Shown here: positions 44,784-54,513 of the stretch, one piece after another | Position numbering within the stretch: the first letter of the stretch is position 1 | Layout of the letters: each line of letters opens with the position of its first letter | Origin: an uncultured Oscillospiraceae bacterium | GTDB lineage: Bacteria > Bacillota > Clostridia > Oscillospirales > Oscillospiraceae | NCBI GenBank assembly: GCA_947625285.1 | Contig: CANQNS010000004.1 | Coordinates: 1 to 64,000, forward strand | Length of the DNA stretch: 64,000 nt | Direction: 5' to 3' | The notes under the pieces: generated by a model | Seen by the model: only the letters and a program-made list of their open reading frames with translations | Told to the model about the DNA's origin: nothing | Database searches by the model: none | Translations under genes and position numbers: made by a program

Positions 44784-45083
44784 TCAGCTCTCGATGGTCA
44801 GGATATCCGCGAAGCCCGTGACCTCGAAGATCTCATTGATGGTCTCGTTCACGTTTTTGATCACCATGGACCCCTGCTTGTTCATGACCTTCTGGGCGCT
44901 CAGCAGCACCCGCAGGCCCGCCGAGGACAGGTACTCCAGCCCCGCCAGATCCAGCGTCAGCTCCGTGACGCCGTTTATGCTCTGCTTCAGCTCCGCCTCC
45001 AGCTGGGGGGCGGTGGTGGTGTCCAGCCGGCCGGCCAGGGCCAGGTCCAGATGGGAACCGTTCTGATTTTTCGTGATAGTCAT
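44784..45083 (-). CDS. stand-alone STAS anti-sigma-factor antagonist
   Basis: 99-aa SpoIIAA/RsbV-type protein. LAGRLDTTTAPQLEAEL and DLAGLEYLSSAGLRVLLSAQK are the family motifs; the second Ser of YLSSAG is the expected phosphorylation site. In known partner-switching systems an RsbW-type kinase phosphorylates this Ser and a PP2C phosphatase removes the phosphate. Both activities are encoded in the same operon. No sigma factor or stand-alone anti-sigma kinase gene is present, so its partner is probably one of the operon's fused GHKL modules. AGGAGG precedes the ATG. Confidence 0.93.
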   Translation of the reverse strand: MTITKNQNGSHLDLALAGRLDTTTAPQLEAELKQSINGVTELTLDLAGLEYLSSAGLRVLLSAQKVMNKQGSMVIKNVNETINEIFEVTGFADILTIES

Positions 45084-45117
45084 CGTTTTCTTCCTCCTTG
45101 TTTTTTCGTGACAGTTT

Positions 45118-46524
45118 TTAATGCGTTACAAAGAACATGACGGTAAAGAGCGCCGCGATCACCCATGTTCCCGCTTTTACGTTCTTTGCCTTTCCGGTAA
45201 ACACGCTGATAAGCGTATAAGAGATCACGCCGAAGGCAATGCCGTAAGAAATATTGTAGGTCAGAGGCATGATCGCCAAAGTGAGAAACGCCGGGACCGC
45301 GTCCTCTGTTTTCAGCCAGTCTATATCTCTGGCGCAGTTCATCATCATGATCCCCACATAGATGAGCGCCGCCGCCGTCGCACATCCCGGTACGAGCATC
45401 GCGATCGGGCTCAAAAACATGCTGATGAAAAACAGCGCCCCCGTCACCATGGCGGCCATGCCCGTCTTGCCGCCCTCAGCGATGCCCGCGGAGGCCTCCA
45501 CATAAGAGCTCACCGTGGAGGTGCCGCAGACCGCGCCGGCCGTGGTGGCTATGGCGTCGGCCAGCATCGCCTTGTCCATGTTGGGCACTTCCCCTTTTTC
45601 GGTCAGAAGATCTCCTCTGGCGCAGGCTCCGTACAGGGTGCCGATGGTATCGAACATATCCACCAGGCAGAACGCCAGCGCAGTCGTTGCGATCAACAGG
45701 GCAAGCTCCACCCCGCTGTGATCGGCCAGATAGGGAGAAAAATCAAAGCCCTCCGTAAAGACCTTGCCGAACGCGTACCTGCCAAAGTCCCTGAACGCCG
45801 CGAACGGGTTGAAACTCAAATTTTCTGTAAAACCATTATAAAATCCGGGAATGGTAAAAGCAAGCAGATAATACAGCGCCGTTCCCCCCAGAATGCCCCA
45901 GAGCACAGAGCCCTTCACCCGCTTGCATGTCAATACCGCGATCGCGGTCAAAGCGGAGATCGTGACGAGCATGGGCATGATATCCCCCCACGCCACGTTT
46001 CCGGAGAGCAGATTGAAGGAGGCAAGGCTGACATAGGTGGATGCATCCGCCACCACGATCCCGGAATCCTTCAGCCCGATGAAGGCGATAAACAGCCCGA
46101 CCCCCGCGGGGATCGAAACCCGCACCGCCGTCGGGATCGCCTCGAATACTTTCTTTCGCAGTCCTGTCACCGTGAGCAGGATGAACAGGACCCCGTCCAG
46201 CAAAACGAGCACCAGGGCATTGGCATAGCTGAGCCCAAAGCCGAAACACACCGTATAGACAAAGAAGGCATTGGCGCCCATGGCGGACGCCTGGGCCAGC
46301 GGCAGATTCGCCAGCAGCCCGATCAGCACCGTCCCGATACAGGCGGAGATCGCCGTCGCGATATAGATGGCGTTGTAGGACACCCCCGGCAGCTCCGCAA
46401 ACATTCGGGAATTGACCATGAGGATATACGCCATGGTCATAAAGGTCGTGACCCCCGCCAGCACTTCCGTTTTCACGGTGGAGCCGGCTTCCTTTACATG
46501 AAATCTTTTCTCCAGTGATAACAT
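45118..46524 (-). CDS. NCS2/AzgA-type purine permease, copy A
   Basis: The most canonical of the three NCS2 proteins: AGSTVKTEVLAGVTTFMTMAYIL opening, GANAFFVYTVC, FCLVDMFDTIGTLYG and GTSTVSSYVEASAGIAEGGKTG. This is the PbuG/PbuO-like hypoxanthine-guanine import pattern. 468 aa with about 13 membrane segments. It lies between the STAS gene and the second symporter. Slightly lower GC than flanking genes. Confidence 0.9.
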   Translation of the reverse strand: MLSLEKRFHVKEAGSTVKTEVLAGVTTFMTMAYILMVNSRMFAELPGVSYNAIYIATAISACIGTVLIGLLANLPLAQASAMGANAFFVYTVCFGFGLSYANALVLVLLDGVLFILLTVTGLRKKVFEAIPTAVRVSIPAGVGLFIAFIGLKDSGIVVADASTYVSLASFNLLSGNVAWGDIMPMLVTISALTAIAVLTCKRVKGSVLWGILGGTALYYLLAFTIPGFYNGFTENLSFNPFAAFRDFGRYAFGKVFTEGFDFSPYLADHSGVELALLIATTALAFCLVDMFDTIGTLYGACARGDLLTEKGEVPNMDKAMLADAIATTAGAVCGTSTVSSYVEASAGIAEGGKTGMAAMVTGALFFISMFLSPIAMLVPGCATAAALIYVGIMMMNCARDIDWLKTEDAVPAFLTLAIMPLTYNISYGIAFGVISYTLISVFTGKAKNVKAGTWVIAALFTVMFFVTH

Positions 46525-46573
46525 CTGTCCTTGCTCCTCTCTTTCTTTTTAAAATGATATCGTTTTTCCATTT

Positions 46574-48160
46574 TCACGTCTGGCTTCTCAGGGTATCCAC
46601 GTCCAGCATCTCCAGCGAGCCGCCCAGGTCCGTCAGCGCCATCTGCAGGCAGAACAGGTTCGCCGCCGTGGCGAGAAACTCCAAGATCACGTTCAGGGCC
46701 GTCATGACGGCCACGGCCTCCATAGGCACGCCCAGCTGGGTGAACAGCAGCGTGTAGCACGTGAGAGCCGCCCCCGGCACCGGCGGGGCCGCGACGGCCA
46801 GCATCACGCAGATGAAAAGCGCCGTCAGCAGCCACGTGGGAGTGATGGACACGCCGTATATCTCCGCCATGCACAGACCTGCCGCCAGAAACAGCACCGC
46901 TGCGCCGGGCATGTATATGACCTGCCCCAAGGGGATGCCGAAGCGGGTGATCTTCTCGTGGATGCCCAGCCGCTTTTCGCAGCACTCCTGGTTGGTGGGA
47001 AAGGCCGCCACGGAGGACGCGGTGCTCAGGCCGATGAGGAAGGTGGGCATGGTCTTTTTGAGCACCGTCATGGGCCGGACCTTCCACCGCAGGCACACCA
47101 GCGCAAGGCTGCATACCATCATCACCGCCGTGCCCAGGACTATGACGGGGATGATCTTATAGGACCGGGCCAGGAGCCGGAACCCGTCCCCCAGGAACAT
47201 CTTGAAGACGCTGCCGAACACGAACACGGGAACCAGGGAGCTGACCGCCTCCATGATGAGCTGGACCACGTAGTTGGACTGCTCCACGAACGTGGCCGCC
47301 ACGGAGACCTTCTCCCCCAACAGCAGCAGCGCTATGCCGATGAGCACCGCCACGAAGATGATCTGCAGGGGGTTGCCCTCCGTGAAGGGGGTGAAGAAGT
47401 TGGCGGGCACGATATCCAGCACCATATCCATCAGCTCCGACGGGTCGAAGGCCTGGCCGCCCCCCGCGGCTATGGGGAAGAAGGGCACCACAGCCGCCCC
47501 CGCGATGATCCCCAATACGACGGTCAACAAAATGAGCTTGGTGATCATCCGCTTGCCGATGCGGCCGAAGGAGGCCACGTCCCCCATGCAGCAGATGCCC
47601 CATGTCACCGACAGGAATATCATGGGCCCGGATATGGCGGTGAGAAGGCCCATGAAGGTATTGAAAACAGGCGTCACCACCTTATCCGAGATCACCAGCC
47701 GTACTGTCTCCGGCAAAAGCCTGCACAGATAGCCCAACACCACCGCCAGTACCAGGGCGGCGGCCAGGGAGCCCATGAGGGAACGCTTTTTCCGCTTGGG
47801 GGTGAACAGGACGCGGTTGGTCCCGTCCTTGTACTGCCACAGGGGCGCCAGGCCCATCTGGGCCATCATGCCCGTCAGCGCGCCGCTGTCTGGCTGGTCG
47901 GATTCAGACAGGGGGTCCAGGGACGGGCCGGGCACGGCGAGCTCCACCCGCGGGGCGCGGAAACGCCGGCGGCAGCGAAGGCCGAACCCCTCCGCCGTCC
48001 CCTCGTCCCGATAGCGCAGCAGCGCTTCCTCCAGGGCCAGCCGGACCCGGAGGGCGTCTTTCCGCTCCACTTTGGCGGCCGTAAGGAAGCTGTAAGCCGC
48101 CTCCCCGGCGTCGTCGATGCCGGACCCTGTCAGTTCATATCTCGCTTCTGTGTTTTCCAT
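46574..48160 (-). CDS. DAACS symporter-like protein with N-terminal GHKL-like module (copy 2)
   Basis: 528 aa. Residues 1-125 resemble an RsbW/GHKL ATPase domain but are degenerate. The N-box region reads RLALEEALLRYRDEG with no Asn, and the G1 box reads AVPGPSLDPLSESD with no Asp. The module ends WQYKDGTN-RVLFTPKRKK just before the first membrane helix. Residues about 130-510 are a dicarboxylate/amino acid:cation symporter core with FTEGNPLQIIFVAVLIGIALLLLGEK and STASSVAAFPTNQEC. The usual NMDGT sodium-site stretch reads VIYMPGAA. It lies 13 bp after the ABC fusion gene. It could transport, or act as a transport-like sensor. Confidence 0.85.
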   Translation of the reverse strand: MENTEARYELTGSGIDDAGEAAYSFLTAAKVERKDALRVRLALEEALLRYRDEGTAEGFGLRCRRRFRAPRVELAVPGPSLDPLSESDQPDSGALTGMMAQMGLAPLWQYKDGTNRVLFTPKRKKRSLMGSLAAALVLAVVLGYLCRLLPETVRLVISDKVVTPVFNTFMGLLTAISGPMIFLSVTWGICCMGDVASFGRIGKRMITKLILLTVVLGIIAGAAVVPFFPIAAGGGQAFDPSELMDMVLDIVPANFFTPFTEGNPLQIIFVAVLIGIALLLLGEKVSVAATFVEQSNYVVQLIMEAVSSLVPVFVFGSVFKMFLGDGFRLLARSYKIIPVIVLGTAVMMVCSLALVCLRWKVRPMTVLKKTMPTFLIGLSTASSVAAFPTNQECCEKRLGIHEKITRFGIPLGQVIYMPGAAVLFLAAGLCMAEIYGVSITPTWLLTALFICVMLAVAAPPVPGAALTCYTLLFTQLGVPMEAVAVMTALNVILEFLATAANLFCLQMALTDLGGSLEMLDVDTLRSQT

Positions 48161-48173
48161 AGGTCATTTCTCA

Positions 48174-51100
48174 TTAAAATACGATAGTCACTGTGTTGAC
48201 CCCGTCGGCATAGGCGTGCTCGCCGCTCCGGGTCCTGCTGAGAGCCAGAGCCGTGCTCAGCTCGTCCCCCTGCGTCAGCGGATCGAACTTGTCCCCGTTC
48301 CAGCGGATGACGGCCTCGCATTCGCTTCCGTCCTCACTGCAAAGGGCGTCGAAGCTCATGCTGCACCCGTCGTCCGGCAGGGCCGGCAGGATGCTCGTCA
48401 CGCACAGCTCTTCAAAGATCTGCTGGTACTTGAGCGACTGCTGTGCGCTCAGCAGCTGCTTGCGGGCAAAGCCGTCGATGTCGGTCGCCGCGCCGATAAA
48501 GTCAAACTCCTTGGAGTCGATATCCAGATGGAGGGTCTTCAGGCGGTGGACGAACGCCCGGCAGCGGTCGGTCTTCGGGTGGTCGAACACCTGCTCCGGG
48601 GTCCCGTCCTCGTAAACAACGCCTTCGTCCATGTAAAATACCCGCGTGGACACATCCCGGGCAAACTTCATCTCATGGGTGACGATGAGCATCGTCAGCC
48701 CCTGCTCGGCCAGGCTGCGGATGACCGCCAGCACCTCTCCCACCATGGTGGGATCCAGCGCGCTGGTCGGCTCGTCAAACAGCACGATCTCCGGCTGCAT
48801 CCCCAGGGTACGGGCAATGGCGACACGCTGTTTTTGACCGCCGGAAAGCTCGTCCGGGTAGTTCAGCGCTTTTTCCGCCAATCCCACGCTTGCCAGCAGA
48901 CGCATGCCCCGTTCATAGGCCTGCTGCCGGGTGCAGCCAAGCAGCTCCACCGGCCCCAGCATGATGTTTTCGATCACCGTCAGATGGGCGAACAGGTTAA
49001 AGCTCTGGAACACCATTCCCATGCGGCGGCGCACGGCGCCAAGCTGCGCCGGCTTCACGCCGGTCACCGGCTGACCGAACACCTTGATCTCGCCGTCCGT
49101 CGGCGTTTCCAGCCGGTTGATGCAGCGCAGAAGGGTGCTCTTGCCCGTACCGGAAGGTCCGATGATGGAGATCACATCCCCGGTGTTTATGACGGCGTTG
49201 ACATCCTTCAGGGGCGTCGCGTTGGGGAATACCTTCTTCAAATGGGAGATCGTGATCACCGGCCCCTCGCTTTGCGCGGCCTTCGGTCCTTCCGGGCTCT
49301 CCGGCAGGGCGGCCTTCCTGTCGACCCCCTTCGGCTCCCGCCGACGGCGTTTGGGGTCGATCTTCCTCTCCACCAGTCCCAGCAGAGAGGTCAGGCACCA
49401 CGCCAGCAGGAAATACAGCACCGCGGTCAATATCAGCGGGAAAAACGCCTCAAAGGTACGGCTGCGGATAAGGTCGGTCACCTTAGTCAGATCCTGCACC
49501 GCGATATACCCCACCACAGACGTCATTTTCACCATGGAAATGAATTCGCCCTTGTATACCGGCAGGATATGCCGCGCCGCCTGGGGCGCGATGATCTTTG
49601 TAAAGGTCTTGACCCGTCCAAAGCCCATGGCGGACGCCGCTTCCCACTGGCCGGCGTCCACGGCGTCGATGCCGGTGCGGATCATTTCGGAGACATAGAC
49701 GGCAAAGTTGATGGTGAAGCCGATGATGGACACGACGATCCCATCCAGTCTCGCGCCGGCGAATACGACGTAGAACAGCACCATCAGCAGCACCAGCACC
49801 GGGATCCCCTGAATCAGCCGGACAAAGGCCGCCGTGATCCCGGAGGCGATCTTGCTGCGGCTGCGGCGCACCAGGCACAGGCAAAAGCCCAGCACCGTGC
49901 CGAACAGAGCCGAAAAGATCGATATGACGAACGTGGCGCCCAGGCCGGAGAGGATCATCTGCCACCGGTTTTCCTGGATGAAATTCTTATAAAAGCTGTT
50001 TTCAAGCCCGGCCCAGAAGCCCGTTTCTTCCGCCTCTGCGGCCACGCCCACATCTTCGCCCCTGACAACGAGCACCTGGCCGCCCACATAATGGGTGACG
50101 GGGAAATCGATGCTTTGCTTCCGCTCATCGGTGATGCTCATGGCGCCGGATACGATATCCGCCCGGCCGCTGTTCAGCATCTGGATCAGCGAATTGAAGG
50201 TGCTTTGGGTGATCTCCAGTTTCATCCCCAGCTCCTTGGCGATGAGCGAGACCAGCTCCACCTCATAGCCCAGGGATTGGCCGTTCCCGCCCACATAGCT
50301 CATAGGCTCCAGCGTGGAGTCATGGGCATAGCGCAGCGTGCCGTTGGGCGCGTCATACTCCCCCACATCGATGGTCTTTTTGCTGTCGTCTGCGCCCAGC
50401 CATTTTTCCCGCAGGGCGTCCAGCGTGCCATCTTCTGTATATCTTTCAATGATCGCGCTGACCTCATCTGTCAGCGGGCTGTCCTTTTGCAGCCCCAGGC
50501 CGTAGCTGTCCGGCACCACCGTTTCGGGGAATATCGCCAGGTCCGGCTGCCTTGCCACCGCCAGCTGGGCAACGGGCATGTCGAGGGCCACGGCGTCCAG
50601 CGTGCCCGACTGCAGCGCCAGAAGCAGGGCGGAAGAATCATCGTAATACTGATATTCACATCCGCTTACGACAGCGTCCACAAGCTCGTTAGAAATGCTG
50701 CCCGTCATGGCTCCCACGGTCGTACCGGCAAAGTCCTGGAGTGTCTGGAAGCGGACCTGGGTTTGTCCCCGGTTGGCTACCACCGCCACCACGCCGCCGG
50801 AGTAATCCGGCTCGGAGAAATTCACGCTTTCCGCCCGTTCCTCCGTCACCGTCAGGCCGGTGGCCGATACGTCGTATGTACCCGTGGCAAGGCCCGCGAA
50901 AATAGACGAGAGCTCCGCGCTTGTCACTTCCAGAGCATAGCCGCGGTCCTTGCAGAAGCGGGCCATGATGTCGATATCATATCCGACGATATTGCCGTCC
51001 TTGATATAGCTGAAGGGCGCCACGTCGGTTTTGACCGCCATGCGGATGACGCCGTTATCCGCCGGGAAGGCCGTCCAGTCCTCCACCACTTTTTTGCTCT

Positions 51101-51599
51101 CGTCCGCGCCCAGCCAGATACCGTCTATCTCCTCCAGGGTGCCGTCCGCTTTGATCTGCTCCAAAAATTCGTTATACTCGTCCCGCAGCGCGGCGCCCCG
51201 CTCGGTCTTTGAAAAAGCGGCGGCGTAGCTTTCTTCCACCAGCACGTCGGGCAGATAGGTCACCGCCTGGTTTTCCAGGCACAGGGTACGGGCAATGGGT
51301 TCGTCGATCAAAAACCCGGCGGTCTTCCCCTGTTCCACCGCCAGAGCCAGATCCGGGACCCGGTCGTAATACTGCTTGTCCGCGTCCTCGATCAGTTCAT
51401 CGGTGATGACGTCAAGGCTGGAGCCGGTCAACACGCCGACGGCCTGGCCGTCCATCTGACGGATGTCGGTTATCTGCTCGGCTTGCCCGCCGCTTTTCGA
51501 GCAGCCTCCCAGAAGCAGGCTGATAAGCAGGACCGGCAGGATCAGGTAAAGGCAGATCTTCTTATTATGCTTTCTGAAAAACGTATTGTTTTCCATCAT
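48174..51599 (-). CDS. single-chain amino acid ABC transporter with interleaved binding domains and C-terminal GHKL-like module
   Basis: 1141-aa lipoprotein-anchored fusion. Signal and lipobox LLLGGC end at about residue 33. Next come a lone second lobe of an SBP_bac_3 receptor (about 40-170), a complete SBP_bac_3 receptor (about 180-410) and a lone first lobe (about 415-510, [15 protein letters not shown]...[17 protein letters not shown]). A polar amino acid permease with about five helices (about 545-770) and an ABC ATPase (about 805-1030) follow. The ATPase has Walker [18 protein letters not shown], Walker [11 protein letters not shown] and H-loop VTHE. The last ~115 residues are an RsbW-like module with [16 protein letters not shown] and a final [12 protein letters not shown]. 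The gene overlaps the previous symporter gene by 4 nt. Probable import of amino acids, possibly under partner-switch control. Confidence 0.88.
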   Translation of the reverse strand: MMENNTFFRKHNKKICLYLILPVLLISLLLGGCSKSGGQAEQITDIRQMDGQAVGVLTGSSLDVITDELIEDADKQYYDRVPDLALAVEQGKTAGFLIDEPIARTLCLENQAVTYLPDVLVEESYAAAFSKTERGAALRDEYNEFLEQIKADGTLEEIDGIWLGADESKKVVEDWTAFPADNGVIRMAVKTDVAPFSYIKDGNIVGYDIDIMARFCKDRGYALEVTSAELSSIFAGLATGTYDVSATGLTVTEERAESVNFSEPDYSGGVVAVVANRGQTQVRFQTLQDFAGTTVGAMTGSISNELVDAVVSGCEYQYYDDSSALLLALQSGTLDAVALDMPVAQLAVARQPDLAIFPETVVPDSYGLGLQKDSPLTDEVSAIIERYTEDGTLDALREKWLGADDSKKTIDVGEYDAPNGTLRYAHDSTLEPMSYVGGNGQSLGYEVELVSLIAKELGMKLEITQSTFNSLIQMLNSGRADIVSGAMSITDERKQSIDFPVTHYVGGQVLVVRGEDVGVAAEAEETGFWAGLENSFYKNFIQENRWQMILSGLGATFVISIFSALFGTVLGFCLCLVRRSRSKIASGITAAFVRLIQGIPVLVLLMVLFYVVFAGARLDGIVVSIIGFTINFAVYVSEMIRTGIDAVDAGQWEAASAMGFGRVKTFTKIIAPQAARHILPVYKGEFISMVKMTSVVGYIAVQDLTKVTDLIRSRTFEAFFPLILTAVLYFLLAWCLTSLLGLVERKIDPKRRRREPKGVDRKAALPESPEGPKAAQSEGPVITISHLKKVFPNATPLKDVNAVINTGDVISIIGPSGTGKSTLLRCINRLETPTDGEIKVFGQPVTGVKPAQLGAVRRRMGMVFQSFNLFAHLTVIENIMLGPVELLGCTRQQAYERGMRLLASVGLAEKALNYPDELSGGQKQRVAIARTLGMQPEIVLFDEPTSALDPTMVGEVLAVIRSLAEQGLTMLIVTHEMKFARDVSTRVFYMDEGVVYEDGTPEQVFDHPKTDRCRAFVHRLKTLHLDIDSKEFDFIGAATDIDGFARKQLLSAQQSLKYQQIFEELCVTSILPALPDDGCSMSFDALCSEDGSECEAVIRWNGDKFDPLTQGDELSTALALSRTRSGEHAYADGVNTVTIVF

Positions 51600-53185
51600 G
51601 ACACGCTCCTTTTCAACCTGTTTTTGTCAAGCATCTCCACGCCGTTCGCCGCCAGCGCCACCTGGACCTGCAGGCAGGCAACGCCGGCAGCCGTCATAAA
51701 GAAGTCCAGGATCGCGTTGACCGCGACCGCCAGGGCCAGCGCCCCTTCGGGAATGCCAAGCTGTGCAAACAGGACGGTAAATACGGAAAGGGCCCCGCCG
51801 GGGATCGGCGGCAGCGCCATGGAAAGAAGCCCTACCGTCAAAACCGACATGAAGAGGAACAGCGGCGTAATGGGAATGCCATAAGACTCCGCCATGCACA
51901 GGGCCAGCGTAAAAAGGCCGACCACAAAGCCCGGCTTATACAGCACCTGTCCCAAGGGGATGGCAAAATCCGCCACCTTTTTGGGAATGCCCAGTTCCTT
52001 TACGCACGTCTCCAGATTCGTCGCCAGGGCGGCGGCCGAGGAAGCCGTCGTCAGGGCGATCAGATATGTCGGCAGCATTTTCTTCATCAGAAGCCCAGGG
52101 CTGACCTTCAGCCGCACCGCCGCCACAAAGACATAAAACAACGTCAGGATGAAACACCCCGGTACCACGATCACAAACACCTTGAACACGCTTGAGAACC
52201 CGCTGTCATAATCGGACAGGATAAGGTTGAACAGGCTTAAAAACACGAACAGCGGAATGATCTTTCCCAGTACGCTCATCAGAAACTGTACGGCATCGTT
52301 CACCTGCATCAAGGTATTTTGGGCCGCCGAGACCCGCTCGCCCAGGATCAAAAGAGCGGCTCCCACGCAGATGCCCAAAAATACGAGCTGCAGCGCGTTT
52401 CCATTCAGAAACGGCGAGATGATATCCGAGGGCACGATATCCAGCACCATCTGATAGATCTCCGAATAATTGCCGGAGATCTTATTTCCCGCTTCCGTGG
52501 CGACCGGAAACAGCAGGCTGCCCGCCAATGCCATGACCGCCCCCAAAACAAACGTCCCCGCGACCATTCTCAAGATCAGTTTTTTGCCAACTCTGCCCAC
52601 TACCGTCAGATCGCCGATGCTCACGATCCCGCAGCAGACGGCCAGAAACACAAGCGGCGAGGAGACCGCCCGAAGCGCGCCCAGGATCATATTGAACAGG
52701 GGCTCTGTGACCGAAAGAGCCGCTGTCTGCATGGTCGGGAACCGCCTTGCGGCGGCGCCCAGAAATGCCGCCAGGAAAACCGCGCCAAAAAGCCAGGCCA
52801 CCTGCCCCATGGACGACTTTTTCTTCTTGGGATTGCAGACCAGACAGTTTTTCCCGTTCTTATAAGAGTATGTAAACGACAGCCCCGCCTGGGAGAGCAT
52901 ATGGCTGCTGAGTATCAACGCCTCGTTATCCCATGCGTCCATGGCCGGACCTTCTACGCTTACCTTCAAAAAAGGCCGTCCGAATGTCTTCCCGCTTTCC
53001 ACGCGGACCAACGCGCCCGACAAAGATCCAAGCCAGACGCCGAGGATCTCCTCCAGGGACAGGCGCAGACGGATGATATCCTTTTTATCCGCCTCTGCCT
53101 CCGTAAGCGTCTGCACGCAGATCTCGGACACCGCGTCGATCGTCTGTGTAGTCAGTCTGAAGTTTTCATTGCGGCTGCTTACCAT
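51596..53185 (-). CDS. DAACS symporter-like protein with N-terminal GHKL-like module (copy 1)
   Basis: 529-aa paralogue of copy 2 with the same architecture. An N-terminal degenerate GHKL-like module (1-125) has [16 protein letters not shown] in the N-box position and ends [22 protein letters not shown] before the first helix. The symporter core contains [26 protein letters not shown] and [16 protein letters not shown]. The NMDGT-equivalent reads VLYKPGFV. Both copies have lost the Asn and Asp of the sodium-binding stretch. It starts 36 bp after the binding-protein gene and overlaps the ABC fusion by 4 nt. Confidence 0.85.
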   Translation of the reverse strand: MVSSRNENFRLTTQTIDAVSEICVQTLTEAEADKKDIIRLRLSLEEILGVWLGSLSGALVRVESGKTFGRPFLKVSVEGPAMDAWDNEALILSSHMLSQAGLSFTYSYKNGKNCLVCNPKKKKSSMGQVAWLFGAVFLAAFLGAAARRFPTMQTAALSVTEPLFNMILGALRAVSSPLVFLAVCCGIVSIGDLTVVGRVGKKLILRMVAGTFVLGAVMALAGSLLFPVATEAGNKISGNYSEIYQMVLDIVPSDIISPFLNGNALQLVFLGICVGAALLILGERVSAAQNTLMQVNDAVQFLMSVLGKIIPLFVFLSLFNLILSDYDSGFSSVFKVFVIVVPGCFILTLFYVFVAAVRLKVSPGLLMKKMLPTYLIALTTASSAAALATNLETCVKELGIPKKVADFAIPLGQVLYKPGFVVGLFTLALCMAESYGIPITPLFLFMSVLTVGLLSMALPPIPGGALSVFTVLFAQLGIPEGALALAVAVNAILDFFMTAAGVACLQVQVALAANGVEMLDKNRLKRSVS

Positions 53186-53221
53186 ACCTGTTTACCTCCC
53201 TTGGCTGCTCGATCTCTGTTC

Positions 53222-54346
53222 TTATGGCTGCTCTTTCAGAGCAGCATCCATCCAGTCACAGGACGGCATGAAGCTTCTGTCCGTATAGGTGTCCCCCGCC
53301 ACATCCGAAAGATTTTCCACTGTGACATCCTGTTCGGACATGACCTGCTCCTGGGTCACCAGCACGGACGGGATCTCCATCCACATTCCCGGGCTTTCAT
53401 AATAGCTGGAAGCCGCTTTGATGTCGTCATACTGTCCGGCCATTTCCAGAGCCAGCACCCGGCAGGCAAACTCTCCGTTCAGCGTCCAGTTGGTCGTGGC
53501 GCAGGCCTTCCAGTTTTTGCCCTCCGCCATGAGCTGGATATCCTCGTCACAGATATCTACCGATACCATGGGGATATCACTGCCCAATTCCCGCAGGGCT
53601 TTATATACTCCTCTGGCATAGGCGTCATAGCAGCACCATATGGCGTCTATTTGCCCGTCATTGTATTTTCCGATAACGTTCTCCGCCACTTCCTGCATGG
53701 AAGATTCGGGGCTTAGATGATCCTCCGGGGCTATCCGCTCCAGCGTCCTGATACTTCCCGCTGTTTCATAAGGCTGATAACCGATCTGGCGGCGGTCAAA
53801 AGCAATAATGTAGTTCTCCTCCTGTACCTGCAGGATATTGACCGGCTCCTGATCCGCCGCTTTGTCCGGGTACATTGCCAAGATTGCTTCTACCAAGACC
53901 GCCGCAAGCCCGGAATCCTGCTGGAACAGCTGGACCACGCCGTCGATCGTTTTCGTATCTCCGCTTTCATCCTTGAAAGAGGTGTCAAAGGTCGTTATTT
54001 TCAGATCCGGGTATTCCTCCAAAACGCCCGACAGAAACTCCCACGCATAATCCACTCCGCCATGGGACACCAGCAGCCCGTCATAACCCTCTTCTGCGCA
54101 TTGCAGGATCCTGTTTTTCCATTCCTCGTCGCTGTCCTCGCAGAAAAAAGTGTCCGCCTCCATGCCGAGACCTTCCGCCGTCTTTGTAAAGGACTCCGAC
54201 CACAGCTCAAAAATGGGCGAGGAGGACATATACATGATATACGCCGCTTTTTTCCCCTCGACCGGGCTGCTTTTTCTGGGGGATGAGCCTGCCGCGCAGG
54301 TGACTGTCATGACGGCCGCCATAAGCAGTGTGATTATTTTTCGCAT
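53222..54346 (-). CDS. periplasmic-binding-protein-like lipoprotein (sugar/AI-2 receptor type)
   Basis: 374-aa lipoprotein. MRKIITLLMAAVMTVTCAAG gives a short signal with the lipobox Cys. The mature protein follows a type I periplasmic-binding fold (Peripla_BP_4-like): KAAYIMYMSSSPIFELWSESF, CAEEGYDGLLVSHGGVDYAWEF and DAIWCCYDAYARGVYKALRELG. No matching sugar ABC permease is nearby, so it may be a sensor input for the adjacent GHKL/LytTR pair or for the Cache phosphatase. I start at ATG 54346 with GGAGGAG upstream, 10 codons into the track ORF. It is the first gene of the large leftward operon. Confidence 0.82.
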   Translation of the reverse strand: MRKIITLLMAAVMTVTCAAGSSPRKSSPVEGKKAAYIMYMSSSPIFELWSESFTKTAEGLGMEADTFFCEDSDEEWKNRILQCAEEGYDGLLVSHGGVDYAWEFLSGVLEEYPDLKITTFDTSFKDESGDTKTIDGVVQLFQQDSGLAAVLVEAILAMYPDKAADQEPVNILQVQEENYIIAFDRRQIGYQPYETAGSIRTLERIAPEDHLSPESSMQEVAENVIGKYNDGQIDAIWCCYDAYARGVYKALRELGSDIPMVSVDICDEDIQLMAEGKNWKACATTNWTLNGEFACRVLALEMAGQYDDIKAASSYYESPGMWMEIPSVLVTQEQVMSEQDVTVENLSDVAGDTYTDRSFMPSCDWMDAALKEQP

Positions 54347-54383
54347 TCCTGATCTCCTCCATGGTCCTTCAAACAACTGAATA

Positions 54384-54389
54384 TGTATA
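54384..54389 (-). promoter_or_regulatory. -10 element of the large operon promoter
   Basis: Minus strand TATACA preceded by GTGT, 38 bp before the binding-protein ATG. The -35 region is poor (CCCTAT at 17 bp), as expected for a promoter that needs an activator. Confidence 0.45.
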
Positions 54390-54422
54390 ACACAGTAATA
54401 CTAAAAATAGGGAAAAATATCG

Positions 54423-54453
54423 AATTTGGTCGTTTTGATCCCGAAATTGGTCG
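54423..54453 (-). promoter_or_regulatory. 21-bp-period direct repeats, candidate LytTR operator
   Basis: CGACCAATTT and CGACCAAATT occur on the minus strand with starts exactly 21 bp apart (two helical turns), about 34 bp upstream of the -10. This spacing is typical of AgrA/LytTR regulators. The LytTR regulator gene is encoded immediately upstream. It was recognised by spacing, not by a consensus search. Confidence 0.6.
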
Positions 54454-54468
54454 CTGGCGGAAAAGAAA

Positions 54469-54490
54469 AAAGCCGCCCGAAGGCGGCTTT
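54469..54490 (-). terminator. terminator of the two-component operon
   Basis: 9-bp stem AAAGCCGCC/GGCGGCTTT with a 4-nt loop. On the minus strand it is followed by TTTCTTTTCC. It separates the sensor-kinase gene from the large operon promoter. Confidence 0.75.
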
Positions 54491-54513
54491 CAAATCTGAA
54501 ACAGTATGAGATC

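Noticed and set aside
35852-54346. Sigma factor or classical three-gene RsbV-RsbW-sigma module in the STAS operon
   Set aside because: No sigma-70-like helix-turn-helix gene or stand-alone RsbW is encoded. All kinase-like domains are fused to other proteins.
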